Assembly (NCBI GenBank): GCA_018623305.1
Contig: JAAZVR010000038.1
Location: forward strand, 1-8,512
From: Thiotrichales bacterium
Lineage (GTDB): Bacteria > Pseudomonadota > Gammaproteobacteria > JAAZVR01
Length of the DNA: 8,512 nucleotides
Reading direction: 5' to 3'
A model generated the notes under the pieces. That model was not told the DNA's origin. It worked only from the letters and a program-made list of their open reading frames with translations, and searched no databases. Shown in pieces: positions 1 to 6,269 of the stretch (within the stretch, counting starts at the first letter, position 1; each line of letters opens with the position of its first letter). The position numbers and the translations under genes are program-made.

Positions 1-1385
1 CCCAAACCTTATTCGTACTCGACACAAATGTTTTAATGCATGACCCTAATGCCATTTTTAAATTCGAAGAACACGATGTTTTTCTTCCAATGGCCGTCAT
101 GGAAGAGCTCGATGATCACAAAAAAGGTAATTCAGAAGTTGCAAGAAATGTTCGAGAAACCACCAGAAACCTTGTCGCTCTGATTGATGGTGAATCTCAT
201 GCTGATATTTTAAAAGGGATCCCCATCAGTAAAGTTGCGCCCAAGATTGAAGGGCTTGAGTTTGGAAAAATATATTTCCAGTCTCACAGCTACGAAAGCA
301 CCTTACCATCCGATGTATCTCGATTTAAAGCAGACACTCACATTCTTGGAACCACTCGCGACTTGCAAGAGCGTTTCCCTAGCCATCAGATAACATTAGT
401 CACAAAAGACATCAACATGCGTATTAAAGCAGGCATGTTAGGCATTTATTCTGAAGACTATCAAAATGACCAAGTGCTCGAGGATGTTGATTTACTCTAC
501 ACAGGGATTGAATATCTCGATGATGAATTTTTTGAAAATTCCGACACGCAAGTTAAGTCATGGAAAGAAGAACACACAACGGTTTATGAGATTACATCAC
601 CTGAAGTAGAAAAATGGTTTCCTGGGCTTTGTCTTCACTGTGAAGGACATGGCAATTTCAATGCCATTGTCAGAGAAGTCAATGGGCACACCGCCCGTTT
701 AGAATACAGCTTTGACTTCCAAAAGCGCCAATCTGTGTGGGGCATTCACGCCAAAAATCTTGAGCAAAATTTCGCACTCAACCTTTTGCTTCATCCTGAT
801 ATTGATTTCGTTACTTTGCTTGGCGTTGCAGGTACAGGCAAAACTATCCTGACACTGGCTGCCGCCTTAGACATGGCGATTGAAATGAATCTGTACGATG
901 AAATAATTGTCACACGCGCCACCATCCCTGTTGGTGAAGACATCGGCTTCTTACCCGGAACAGAAGAAGAAAAAATGGAGCCATGGATGGGGGCTATCGT
1001 TGACAACTTAGAAATGCTGATGGGGCTCGACAAAGCCAACGACTGGGAAAAAAGTGCTACTAATGACATCTTGCATCAAAAGATCAAAGTTAAATCGATG
1101 AGTTTTATGCGAGGCCGATCATTTATAAACAAACTCGTCATCATCGATGAAGCCCAAAACTTAACTGCCAAACAAATGAAAACACTCATCACTCGTGCTG
1201 GCGAAGGCACCAAAATCATCTGTCTTGGCAACATCAGTCAAATTGATTCACCTTACCTGACAGAAACAACATCGGGATTAACTTATGCCGTGGATCGTTT
1301 TAAAAACTGGAATCACAGCGCTCACATCACATTGATTGACAGCGTTCGCTCAAGACTGGCAGAGTTTGCTTCGTCTCACCTGTAA
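1..1385 (+). CDS. PIN-PhoH fusion ATPase, 5' end outside the window
   Basis: This is a PhoH-family ATPase with an N-terminal PIN domain, the PhoH2/YlaK-like architecture; PIN domains are usually metal-dependent RNases and PhoH domains are helicase-like NTPases. The reading frame is open from base 3. The codons before the ATG at 36 encode TLFVLDTNVLMHDP, the classic start of a PIN domain whose first acidic residue is the GAC at 21-23. The ATG at 36 is therefore internal, and the true start lies a few codons upstream of the window. The PIN domain covers roughly the first 150 residues. The PhoH domain has a Walker A motif GVAGTGKT at 822-845 and a Walker B motif LVIIDEAQN from 1134, followed by LGNISQIDSPYLTE and a C-terminal SVRSRLAEFAS. 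About 460 residues are visible, nearly full length for the family. It is convergent with the LysR gene and ends just before a shared terminator. The family assignment is firm; the physiological role is not known from the sequence. Confidence 0.95.
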   Translation, partial: QTLFVLDTNVLMHDPNAIFKFEEHDVFLPMAVMEELDDHKKGNSEVARNVRETTRNLVALIDGESHADILKGIPISKVAPKIEGLEFGKIYFQSHSYESTLPSDVSRFKADTHILGTTRDLQERFPSHQITLVTKDINMRIKAGMLGIYSEDYQNDQVLEDVDLLYTGIEYLDDEFFENSDTQVKSWKEEHTTVYEITSPEVEKWFPGLCLHCEGHGNFNAIVREVNGHTARLEYSFDFQKRQSVWGIHAKNLEQNFALNLLLHPDIDFVTLLGVAGTGKTILTLAAALDMAIEMNLYDEIIVTRATIPVGEDIGFLPGTEEEKMEPWMGAIVDNLEMLMGLDKANDWEKSATNDILHQKIKVKSMSFMRGRSFINKLVIIDEAQNLTAKQMKTLITRAGEGTKIICLGNISQIDSPYLTETTSGLTYAVDRFKNWNHSAHITLIDSVRSRLAEFASSHL

Positions 1386-1391
1386 ACAAAT

Positions 1392-1414
1392 AAAGGCTCC
1401 AATTTGGAGCCTTT
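1392..1414. terminator. Bidirectional rho-independent terminator
   Basis: A perfect inverted repeat has arms AAAGGCTCCAA (1392-1402) and TTGGAGCCTTT (1404-1414). The practical hairpin is a 9-bp stem with an AATTT loop. On the + strand it is followed by TTTT, and on the - strand by a T-rich run (TTTATTTGTTT). It starts 7 bases after the phoH-like stop codon and ends 24 bases beyond the LysR stop codon, so it can end transcription from both convergent genes. Confidence 0.88.
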
Positions 1415-1437
1415 TACATTACAAGAGCAATTCGAGT

Positions 1438-2370
1438 TTAGCCTTTTTCTGGCACTTCAAATCCATCTTTACGAGCTTTATCTCGACAATATTCTTCTGC
1501 AAACACCATCAACTCACCAATCGCTCGATGGCGGAACTTTTGACGCTGACGCACATGTGAGAATGGACGTGTCAATTTAGGCTCAAGCGAAATCGCTGTC
1601 AAAGAATTCAGTTTCAATTCTTTCATCAACGTTGAACGAGACACAATCGCAATACCAACACCCGCTTCAACCGCACCCTTAATCGATTCAGGGCTACCTA
1701 ACTCCATAACAACATTCAAATCTGATGGCGACATCCCTACTTCCTTCAAAGCGATATCAACAACCGCACGAGAACCTGAACCTTCCTCACGACGGATGAA
1801 CGGTTGTTTTTTCAAATCCGTCATCTGAAGCACGTCTCGCTTCGCGTACTCGTGGTCGTTCGGCACGATCACAACCATCTCATCGTAACGACAAATTTCA
1901 ACTTCTAGATTTTTATTCGGCACTTGCGCTTCGACCAAACCCAGGTCGATTACATTATTCTCAACCATCGAAACGATCGTATCCGTATTTCCGACTTGTA
2001 ATTGAATCGACACTTCAGGGTATTCTTTTTTGAACGCCGCTAACAATGAAGGCAGTAAGTATTCAGCAATGGATGTACTCGCACCCAACTGCAAATTACC
2101 ATTGACATCACCTGTCATGCATCGAACTTCATCGTTCATTTGCTCGTACAAATCAAGAATACGATCAGCGTATTCATAAACCACTCGCCCCGCTTCGGTC
2201 AATGTGATTTTGTTGTGAGTTCGGTCAAATAAACGTGTATTAAAAACGTCCTCTAACTGTTTCACCTGAAAAGTCACGGCAGGTTGAGTCATGTGCAACG
2301 TTTCCGCAGCTTTCGTGAAACTCAAAACTTTTGCAACCGTGTGAAAAACCTGTAATCGGCGATCAGCCAT
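1438..2370 (-). CDS. LysR-family transcriptional regulator (CbbR/YeiE-like subgroup)
   Basis: This is a cytoplasmic DNA-binding regulator of 310 residues, a standard LysR length. The winged helix-turn-helix lies at about residues 4-63, with the recognition segment SFTKAAETLHMTQPAVTFQV at 17-36 and the signature RLFDRTHNKITLTEAG at 46-61. A linker helix (65-88) leads to the two-lobed effector-binding domain (about 92-295), which contains LGASTSIAEYLLP, IDLGLVEAQV and the GSGSRAVVD region. The layout resembles the group that includes CbbR-type regulators and sulfite-responsive YeiE, but the effector cannot be read from the sequence. The ATG start is supported by an AAGAGG ribosome-binding site 6 bases upstream. 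It lies downstream of the glycine-transporter-like gene on the same strand with an 80-base gap, so it may be transcribed both from its own promoter and by read-through. The C-terminal 15 residues are charged and probably flexible. Confidence 0.93.
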   Translation of the reverse strand: MADRRLQVFHTVAKVLSFTKAAETLHMTQPAVTFQVKQLEDVFNTRLFDRTHNKITLTEAGRVVYEYADRILDLYEQMNDEVRCMTGDVNGNLQLGASTSIAEYLLPSLLAAFKKEYPEVSIQLQVGNTDTIVSMVENNVIDLGLVEAQVPNKNLEVEICRYDEMVVIVPNDHEYAKRDVLQMTDLKKQPFIRREEGSGSRAVVDIALKEVGMSPSDLNVVMELGSPESIKGAVEAGVGIAIVSRSTLMKELKLNSLTAISLEPKLTRPFSHVRQRQKFRHRAIGELMVFAEEYCRDKARKDGFEVPEKG

Positions 2371-2376
2371 CAGAAA

Positions 2377-2382
2377 CCTCTT
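2377..2382 (-). promoter_or_regulatory. Ribosome-binding site of the LysR gene
   Basis: AAGAGG on the - strand lies 6 bases before the ATG at 2368-2370. It is a strong Shine-Dalgarno match and supports that start codon. Confidence 0.75.
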
Positions 2383-2387
2383 GACAC

Positions 2388-2411
2388 ATAAATTTTTTTA
2401 ATCGGATTTAT
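2388..2411. repeat. AT-rich inverted repeat, possible operator in the LysR leader
   Basis: Six-base arms ATAAAT (2388-2393) and ATTTAT (2406-2411) are separated by 12 bases. The repeat lies between the possible LysR promoter and its ribosome-binding site. LysR proteins often bind AT-rich dyads near their own genes, so it could be an autoregulatory site. Arms of this kind also occur by chance in AT-rich DNA, and the spacing is not a textbook T-N11-A site. Confidence 0.22.
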
Positions 2412-2418
2412 CTTGTGG

Positions 2419-2447
2419 ATATTAAACAACAATTTATGAAAAAGCAA
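2419..2447 (-). promoter_or_regulatory. Possible sigma-70 promoter for the LysR gene
   Basis: In the 80-base gap upstream of the LysR gene the - strand shows TTGCTT (2442-2447) as a -35 candidate and TATA-like TAATAT (2419-2424) as a -10 candidate, 17 bases apart. Each matches the consensus at only 3-4 of 6 positions, so this is a suggestion. No hairpin terminator is visible in the gap, so read-through from the upstream operon is also possible. Confidence 0.35.
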
Positions 2448-2450
2448 CAT

Positions 2451-3059
2451 TCAATGGGAATCACGAAAGACTGGCAACTCTAACTGATAACGTATCGATG
2501 CAACCCGAACGATTAATATGATTAATAACGTTGCGACAATATTCCACCATTGCATGCCGAAATAAACTTCCGTTAAAACATACAAAAGCGCTCCAGCTAA
2601 CGATGCACTGGCGTAAATTTCTTTACGCAATATTAACGGCATTTCACCCGCTAAGACATCTCGGATCATGCCGCCGAACACACCGGTCATCACGCCCATA
2701 ATAATTGCAATCGTTGGAGAAAAGCCAAGAGCAAGCGCCTTGTGCGCTCCCAATATCGTAAAGACCGCCAATCCCAATGCATCACTGTATAAAAGCACTT
2801 GAGTGGGTATGCGACGTACTCGAGCTGAATAAAATGTCGCTATCGAAGCCACACAAGCCACATAAATATAAGTCACGTCTTGAGTCCACCCAACAGGCAC
2901 ATTCAGAATCAAATCTCGCAGAGTTCCGCCACCTAGCGCAGTCACCACTGACAGCACTGTTACACCAAACAAATCCATTTGTTTACGCCCAGCCGCTAGC
3001 GCACCCGCAACTGCAAAGACCGCTGTTCCAAATAAATCTAAGGCGTATAACCCTTCCAT
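2451..3059 (-). CDS. Glycine-transporter/TRIC-like membrane protein (UPF0126, YicG/YadS family)
   Basis: This is a 202-residue integral inner-membrane protein with about seven hydrophobic helices. It consists of two homologous halves: DLFGTAVFAVAGALAA (8-23) with LGGGTLRDLI (42-51), and DALGLAVFTILGAHKALA (93-110) with FGGMIRDVLAGEMP (128-141). The paired GG..(L/I)RD motifs are the hallmark of the family once called UPF0126 and now named for glycine transport in Pfam; it is distantly related to TRIC cation channels. The start lies 3 bases after the gcvH stop codon with only a weak ribosome-binding site, so its translation probably depends on coupling to gcvH. A position directly after the glycine cleavage H protein fits glycine import or export. 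The family is firm; the substrate is inferred from family naming and neighbourhood. Confidence 0.9.
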   Translation of the reverse strand: MEGLYALDLFGTAVFAVAGALAAGRKQMDLFGVTVLSVVTALGGGTLRDLILNVPVGWTQDVTYIYVACVASIATFYSARVRRIPTQVLLYSDALGLAVFTILGAHKALALGFSPTIAIIMGVMTGVFGGMIRDVLAGEMPLILRKEIYASASLAGALLYVLTEVYFGMQWWNIVATLLIILIVRVASIRYQLELPVFRDSH

Positions 3060-3062
3060 GTA

Positions 3063-3443
3063 TTACAGATCATCCAACAAAGCAGAATACGCATCCGCAT
3101 CCATAAGAGACTCAGGAATCTCTGTAACACTCATTGTAAACAAGGCTTTATCATACGGCTCGTCGTTCACGGCCTCAGGCTCATCATCTAAATCTTCATT
3201 CACAGAGACAATTTCACCTGCTGCAGGCGCAAACACATCCGATGCAGTTTTAACAGATTCAACCACCGCACATTGTTCTTGCGCTGTCACTTGTCGGCCA
3301 ATCTCTGGCATTTCGATAAACACCAAATCGCCCAGCAAATCTTGCGCATAGTCGGTTATTCCAACCGCATAATTCCCGTCATCTTGCTTTAGCAACCATT
3401 GGTGAGTTTCACTGTAAAGACGATCATTAGGTACTTGACTCAT
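3063..3443 (-). CDS. gcvH: Glycine cleavage system H protein
   Basis: The H protein is the lipoyl carrier of the glycine cleavage complex. It shuttles the aminomethyl group from the P protein to the T protein and is reoxidised by lipoamide dehydrogenase, in the cytoplasm. The 126-residue length is typical. The N-terminus LYSETHQWL, then VGITDYAQDLLGDLVFIEMPEIG, and the lipoylation motif ESVKTASDVFAPAAGEI with the modified lysine at K65 match canonical GcvH closely. The C-terminal half diverges: after NDEPY the usual Gly-Trp-containing stretch is replaced by DKALFTMSV. The family ending LMDADAYSALL is kept. The ATG follows the channel gene's TAA without a gap, with an AAGGA ribosome-binding site 7 bases upstream. 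gcvT and gcvP are not in the window. It could also be a GcvH-like lipoate carrier, but the core matches favour genuine GcvH. Confidence 0.94.
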   Translation of the reverse strand: MSQVPNDRLYSETHQWLLKQDDGNYAVGITDYAQDLLGDLVFIEMPEIGRQVTAQEQCAVVESVKTASDVFAPAAGEIVSVNEDLDDEPEAVNDEPYDKALFTMSVTEIPESLMDADAYSALLDDL

Positions 3444-3866
3444 TTAGAGATCCTTTTGTTTAAGTTGTTCTTCAATGCGATCCAATCGCTCGATTACATG
3501 TTTCATATCGCGGTGCTCTTCCGCTTCCGTTTGGCGCTGCAACTGCTTCACCAACCTTAATAATTCTTTCTCTTCTTGATTCAATTCTTCATTAATGAAA
3601 ATAATTGAAATCATGGCCGTGCCCAGTGAAAAGACCAATACTGACAAAATCACGAGCACTGACCCCAGGGCCATGCCTAGAGACGTCACAGGAACAACAT
3701 CCCCATAACCGACTGTCGTGAGCGTGGTGATTCCCCACCACATGGCCTCGCCCCAAGTTTTGATGCCAGGATCCACCCACCAAAGCAACGTCGAAACCCC
3801 CACCAACAACACCAAAACCAGCACTAAGGCTCGATTTAAGAATCGTTTATTCGACGTCGCCTTCAT
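3444..3866 (-). CDS. Two-transmembrane potassium channel with C-terminal coiled coil
   Basis: This is a small ion-channel subunit of 140 residues, probably a homotetramer in the inner membrane. The first transmembrane helix spans about residues 11-30. The pore helix and selectivity filter are WGITTLTTVGYGDVVP (44-59), with the K+-specific TVGYGD at 51-56. The second transmembrane helix spans about 64-91. The cytoplasmic tail (93-137) is rich in Glu, Lys, Gln and Leu and looks like a coiled coil. There is no RCK/TrkA-N nucleotide-binding domain, voltage sensor or cyclic-nucleotide domain, so gating ligands are not evident. The ATG overlaps the stop codon of the upstream hydroxylase as ATGA, with a poor ribosome-binding site, which indicates translational coupling. 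Its stop codon directly abuts the gcvH ATG. K+ selectivity is a strong prediction from the filter; its role within a ubiquinone/glycine operon is unknown. Confidence 0.93.
   Translation of the reverse strand: MKATSNKRFLNRALVLVLVLLVGVSTLLWWVDPGIKTWGEAMWWGITTLTTVGYGDVVPVTSLGMALGSVLVILSVLVFSLGTAMISIIFINEELNQEEKELLRLVKQLQRQTEAEEHRDMKHVIERLDRIEEQLKQKDL
3451..3455 (-). promoter_or_regulatory. Ribosome-binding site of gcvH
   Basis: AAGGA on the - strand, inside the last codons of the channel gene, lies 7 bases before the gcvH ATG and confirms the start that abuts the channel's stop codon. Confidence 0.7.
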
Positions 3867-5068
3867 GGATTTTTTCTCGCACTGCGCGGTAAGTCACGCC
3901 CGAACCCTAATGCAAATTGCGTCATAGGCGTCTTCACAGGCGTGATTTTATTCATCATAGGTAAACTGCGTTCACGCAACCACTGAAGGGGTGCTGGCAG
4001 AGGCGCAAACAACTGTTTAATCACATCCATACCGTTTTGCACCCAAGCAGTATCACTTCGACGTCGCTCATAACGTTTCAACACCGACACACTTGAAATA
4101 GACTCTCCACGCTGATGCGCTTGAATTAATTCTTCTGCAAGCGTAGCTGCATCGATAAAACCTAAATTTGCGCCTTGCCCCGCCATCGGGTGAATCGTAT
4201 GGGCCGCATCGCCGACCAGAGCAATGCCTTCCGACACCATTTGACCTGCTCGTCGCTTAACCAATTCAAAGCCACCTCGCGCACCGACTTCAGTTACTTG
4301 CCCCAACATCAAACCCGAGGCCTCATTGAGCGCCTGTTTAAACTCATCATCACTCAAGCCATTCGCCCACTCTTTTTGTTCAACAGGCATATACCAAGCG
4401 ATGGAACTTGAACCATCGGCCAACGGCAAAAAAGCAAAAGGGTTATCATCGTTGTAACGTTGCCAACAGGTGTTTTGATGCGACTGCTCTGTGCGAACAT
4501 TGCCGACCATCACAAATTGCTGATAAGGCTTTTCAATCCATTCAATGTCAGCACTCTCACGCACCACGGAACGCGCACCATCCGCACCCACAATCAAATC
4601 CGCGCAGATTTGACGATCGCCTTCCAAGGTAATTTCTCGCGTCACAGCGTCAATCGATTGAATCGACACACCCTCCATCAAATCCACTTTTTGCTTTGCT
4701 CGCAATTCCTGCCACAAAGCCCATTGAATATGGTCATTTTCCACAAGAGTGCCGAGGTCTTTTTCACCTACATCGGCAGCATCGAAATGCACCGCATGGC
4801 TCAATTCCCCTTCCCAAACGTGCATATCTGTGTAGGCCTGCATTCGTTCTGAAATCAACCGATCCCAAGCACCACAATGTCGCAATATATTTTCGGATGC
4901 ACGAATCACCGCACTCACGCGCAAGCGCATCGTTTGAGTCGCCTCGAATGTTTCGGGTACATTCATACGTTCCAACAAAGCGACTTTTAATCCGGAGTCT
5001 TGCAAACTCGCAGCCAAGGTCGCACCCACCATGTGCCCCCCGACAATCACCACATCAAACTTTTCCAT
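3863..5068 (-). CDS. ubiI: UbiH/UbiI/UbiF-family FAD-dependent ubiquinone-biosynthesis hydroxylase
   Basis: This is a class A flavoprotein monooxygenase that hydroxylates the aromatic ring of a ubiquinone precursor using O2, NAD(P)H and FAD. The protein is 401 residues from the ATG at 5066-5068. That start is chosen because it has a GGGGGA ribosome-binding site 9 bases upstream and places the FAD fold (KFDVVIVGG) right at the N-terminus. An upstream ATG at 5131 would add 21 unrelated residues inside ubiH. Motifs seen are the dinucleotide loop GGHMVG (10-15), RVSAVIRASENIL (50-62), the DG motif GADGARS (161-167) and the GD motif LVGDAAHTIHPMAGQG (284-299). Residue 12 is His where the GxGxxG pattern expects Gly. 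The gene overlaps ubiH by 14 bases. The symbol rests on synteny with E. coli (ubiH followed by visC/ubiI); UbiF or UbiM activity cannot be excluded. Confidence 0.9.
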   Translation of the reverse strand: MEKFDVVIVGGHMVGATLAASLQDSGLKVALLERMNVPETFEATQTMRLRVSAVIRASENILRHCGAWDRLISERMQAYTDMHVWEGELSHAVHFDAADVGEKDLGTLVENDHIQWALWQELRAKQKVDLMEGVSIQSIDAVTREITLEGDRQICADLIVGADGARSVVRESADIEWIEKPYQQFVMVGNVRTEQSHQNTCWQRYNDDNPFAFLPLADGSSSIAWYMPVEQKEWANGLSDDEFKQALNEASGLMLGQVTEVGARGGFELVKRRAGQMVSEGIALVGDAAHTIHPMAGQGANLGFIDAATLAEELIQAHQRGESISSVSVLKRYERRRSDTAWVQNGMDVIKQLFAPLPAPLQWLRERSLPMMNKITPVKTPMTQFALGFGRDLPRSARKNP

Positions 5069-6269
5069 TTGGCAAAATCCCCCGTGTGAGTTTTGGCAAT
5101 CGACCCCAAAGCCCCATTGTAAATTTGGCAAACACCCGCTTCAACGCCGGAATGGCGTCAAAGGCAATCAATCCTACACCACGCATATGTCCAATCAACG
5201 TCATTGGTGCACCAAACAACTCAATCAATCCATCGGTAAACACTACGACGCGCTGGTGGTCTTTGTGACGTTTCTGCATAAAGGCTTCAAGCACAGTCTG
5301 TTCAACCAAAGAGCCTTGTGCTGATAACAATTCCACAAGTTCAGCGACATCGCGCAGGCCTAAATTCAAACCCTGCCCCGAAACGGGATGCAAGCTGTGA
5401 GCAGCATTACCAATCAATATACATCTTGCCTGCACTGGCTCGGGAACCTGAACCAGTTCCAAAGGATAAGACGCTCTGTCTTTAACTGACAATAAACGAC
5501 CCAATCGAAAACCAAATCGTTGCTGAAAGCGCTTTATAAACTCAGCATCGGACAAAGCCTTCATCGCATCAGCCTTATCTGGAGTCATGGTCCAAACCAT
5601 AGCGGATTCGCGTCCTTCAAGCGGCAAAAAAGCCATAGGTCCTTCGTCACTGAATCGCTCATATGCCACCTGCTCATGTGGCTTTTCATGGATAGCTTTC
5701 GCCACCAGCGCAACTTGGTTGTAGTCTTTTTTCTTAGTCTTCAAATTTAACATTGAGCGCACACTGGAGTCTTTTCCATCGGCCGCAACCACCAAATTCG
5801 CATGCACTTCGATTTTTCCATTCGTGCTTTCAACAGTGACCTGCTCGTAATTCGCTTGATGCTCTATCGCAACAACTCGAGCAGGTGCACGCCAATCAAT
5901 ATTAGGGCACGCTGCAATCTCACGTTCGATTGCCCAACCTAAATTACCCGCGCGCACGGTGTAACCTAAAGCTGGCACATCATAACTTTCAGCGTGAATC
6001 GTCGAAGTCCCGAAAAAACCTTTTTGAGACACATGGATATGCTGAATTGGAGTATTGGGCAGTTCTGACCAAACCCCCACGGCTTCTAGCATTTGCTGAC
6101 TAGACTGAGAAATCGCAATGGTGCGCTGATCAAAGCCCGGCAGAGTTGAAAAATCCTCAACAGCCTCAACCACCATCACTGACTGCTGAGTCTTTTGTAA
6201 GGCCAGTGCGAGCGTTGCGCCCACAGGCCCACCACCTACAATCAAAATATCAACGTGAACTGGACTCAT
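5055..6269 (-). CDS. ubiH: UbiH, 2-octaprenyl-6-methoxyphenol hydroxylase
   Basis: This FAD monooxygenase of aerobic ubiquinone synthesis is 404 residues, the usual length. The N-terminal FAD-binding loop is intact: ILIVGGGPVGATLA, with GGGPVG at 12-17. Next come the substrate-recognition region with DQRTIAIS (47-54), the middle motif VVAADGKDSSVR (160-171) and the second FAD motif IGNAAHSLHPVSGQGLNLGLRDVAEL (286-311). The GNAAH...GQGLNLGLRD form is typical of UbiH, whereas UbiI and UbiF usually have GDAAH, as the neighbouring hydroxylase does. The start overlaps the end of pepP by 20 bases, and an AGAGGG ribosome-binding site lies 11 bases upstream, a slightly long spacing. The stop overlaps the next hydroxylase gene. 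In the cell it is expected to work with other Ubi proteins in a soluble or membrane-associated complex. Confidence 0.95.
   Translation of the reverse strand: MSPVHVDILIVGGGPVGATLALALQKTQQSVMVVEAVEDFSTLPGFDQRTIAISQSSQQMLEAVGVWSELPNTPIQHIHVSQKGFFGTSTIHAESYDVPALGYTVRAGNLGWAIEREIAACPNIDWRAPARVVAIEHQANYEQVTVESTNGKIEVHANLVVAADGKDSSVRSMLNLKTKKKDYNQVALVAKAIHEKPHEQVAYERFSDEGPMAFLPLEGRESAMVWTMTPDKADAMKALSDAEFIKRFQQRFGFRLGRLLSVKDRASYPLELVQVPEPVQARCILIGNAAHSLHPVSGQGLNLGLRDVAELVELLSAQGSLVEQTVLEAFMQKRHKDHQRVVVFTDGLIELFGAPMTLIGHMRGVGLIAFDAIPALKRVFAKFTMGLWGRLPKLTRGILPNGKV
5078..5083 (-). promoter_or_regulatory. Ribosome-binding site deciding the ubiI-type start
   Basis: GGGGGA on the - strand, inside the 3' end of ubiH, is 9 bases before the ATG at 5066-5068. 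It supports the 401-residue protein over a 422-residue version starting at 5131. Confidence 0.65.

Noticed and set aside
791..1069. 92-codon open frame on the - strand
   Set aside because: It is the antisense shadow of the PhoH ATPase domain, including its Walker A motif; its low-complexity Ser/Val/Ile composition resembles no protein family.
2381..2411. TTGACA on the + strand as a promoter
   Set aside because: No acceptable -10 box follows at 16-18 bases and no + strand gene lies downstream; the bases are part of the LysR ribosome-binding region on the other strand.
5069..5131. N-terminal extension of 21 residues on the ubiI-type hydroxylase
   Set aside because: The extra residues match no family, overlap the end of ubiH, and the downstream ATG has a good ribosome-binding site directly before the FAD-binding fold.
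4696..5268. 190-codon open frame on the + strand
   Set aside because: It lies antisense to the two flavin hydroxylase genes, which have full-length family motifs. Its translation is rich in Pro, His, Ser and Arg with no recognisable domain.
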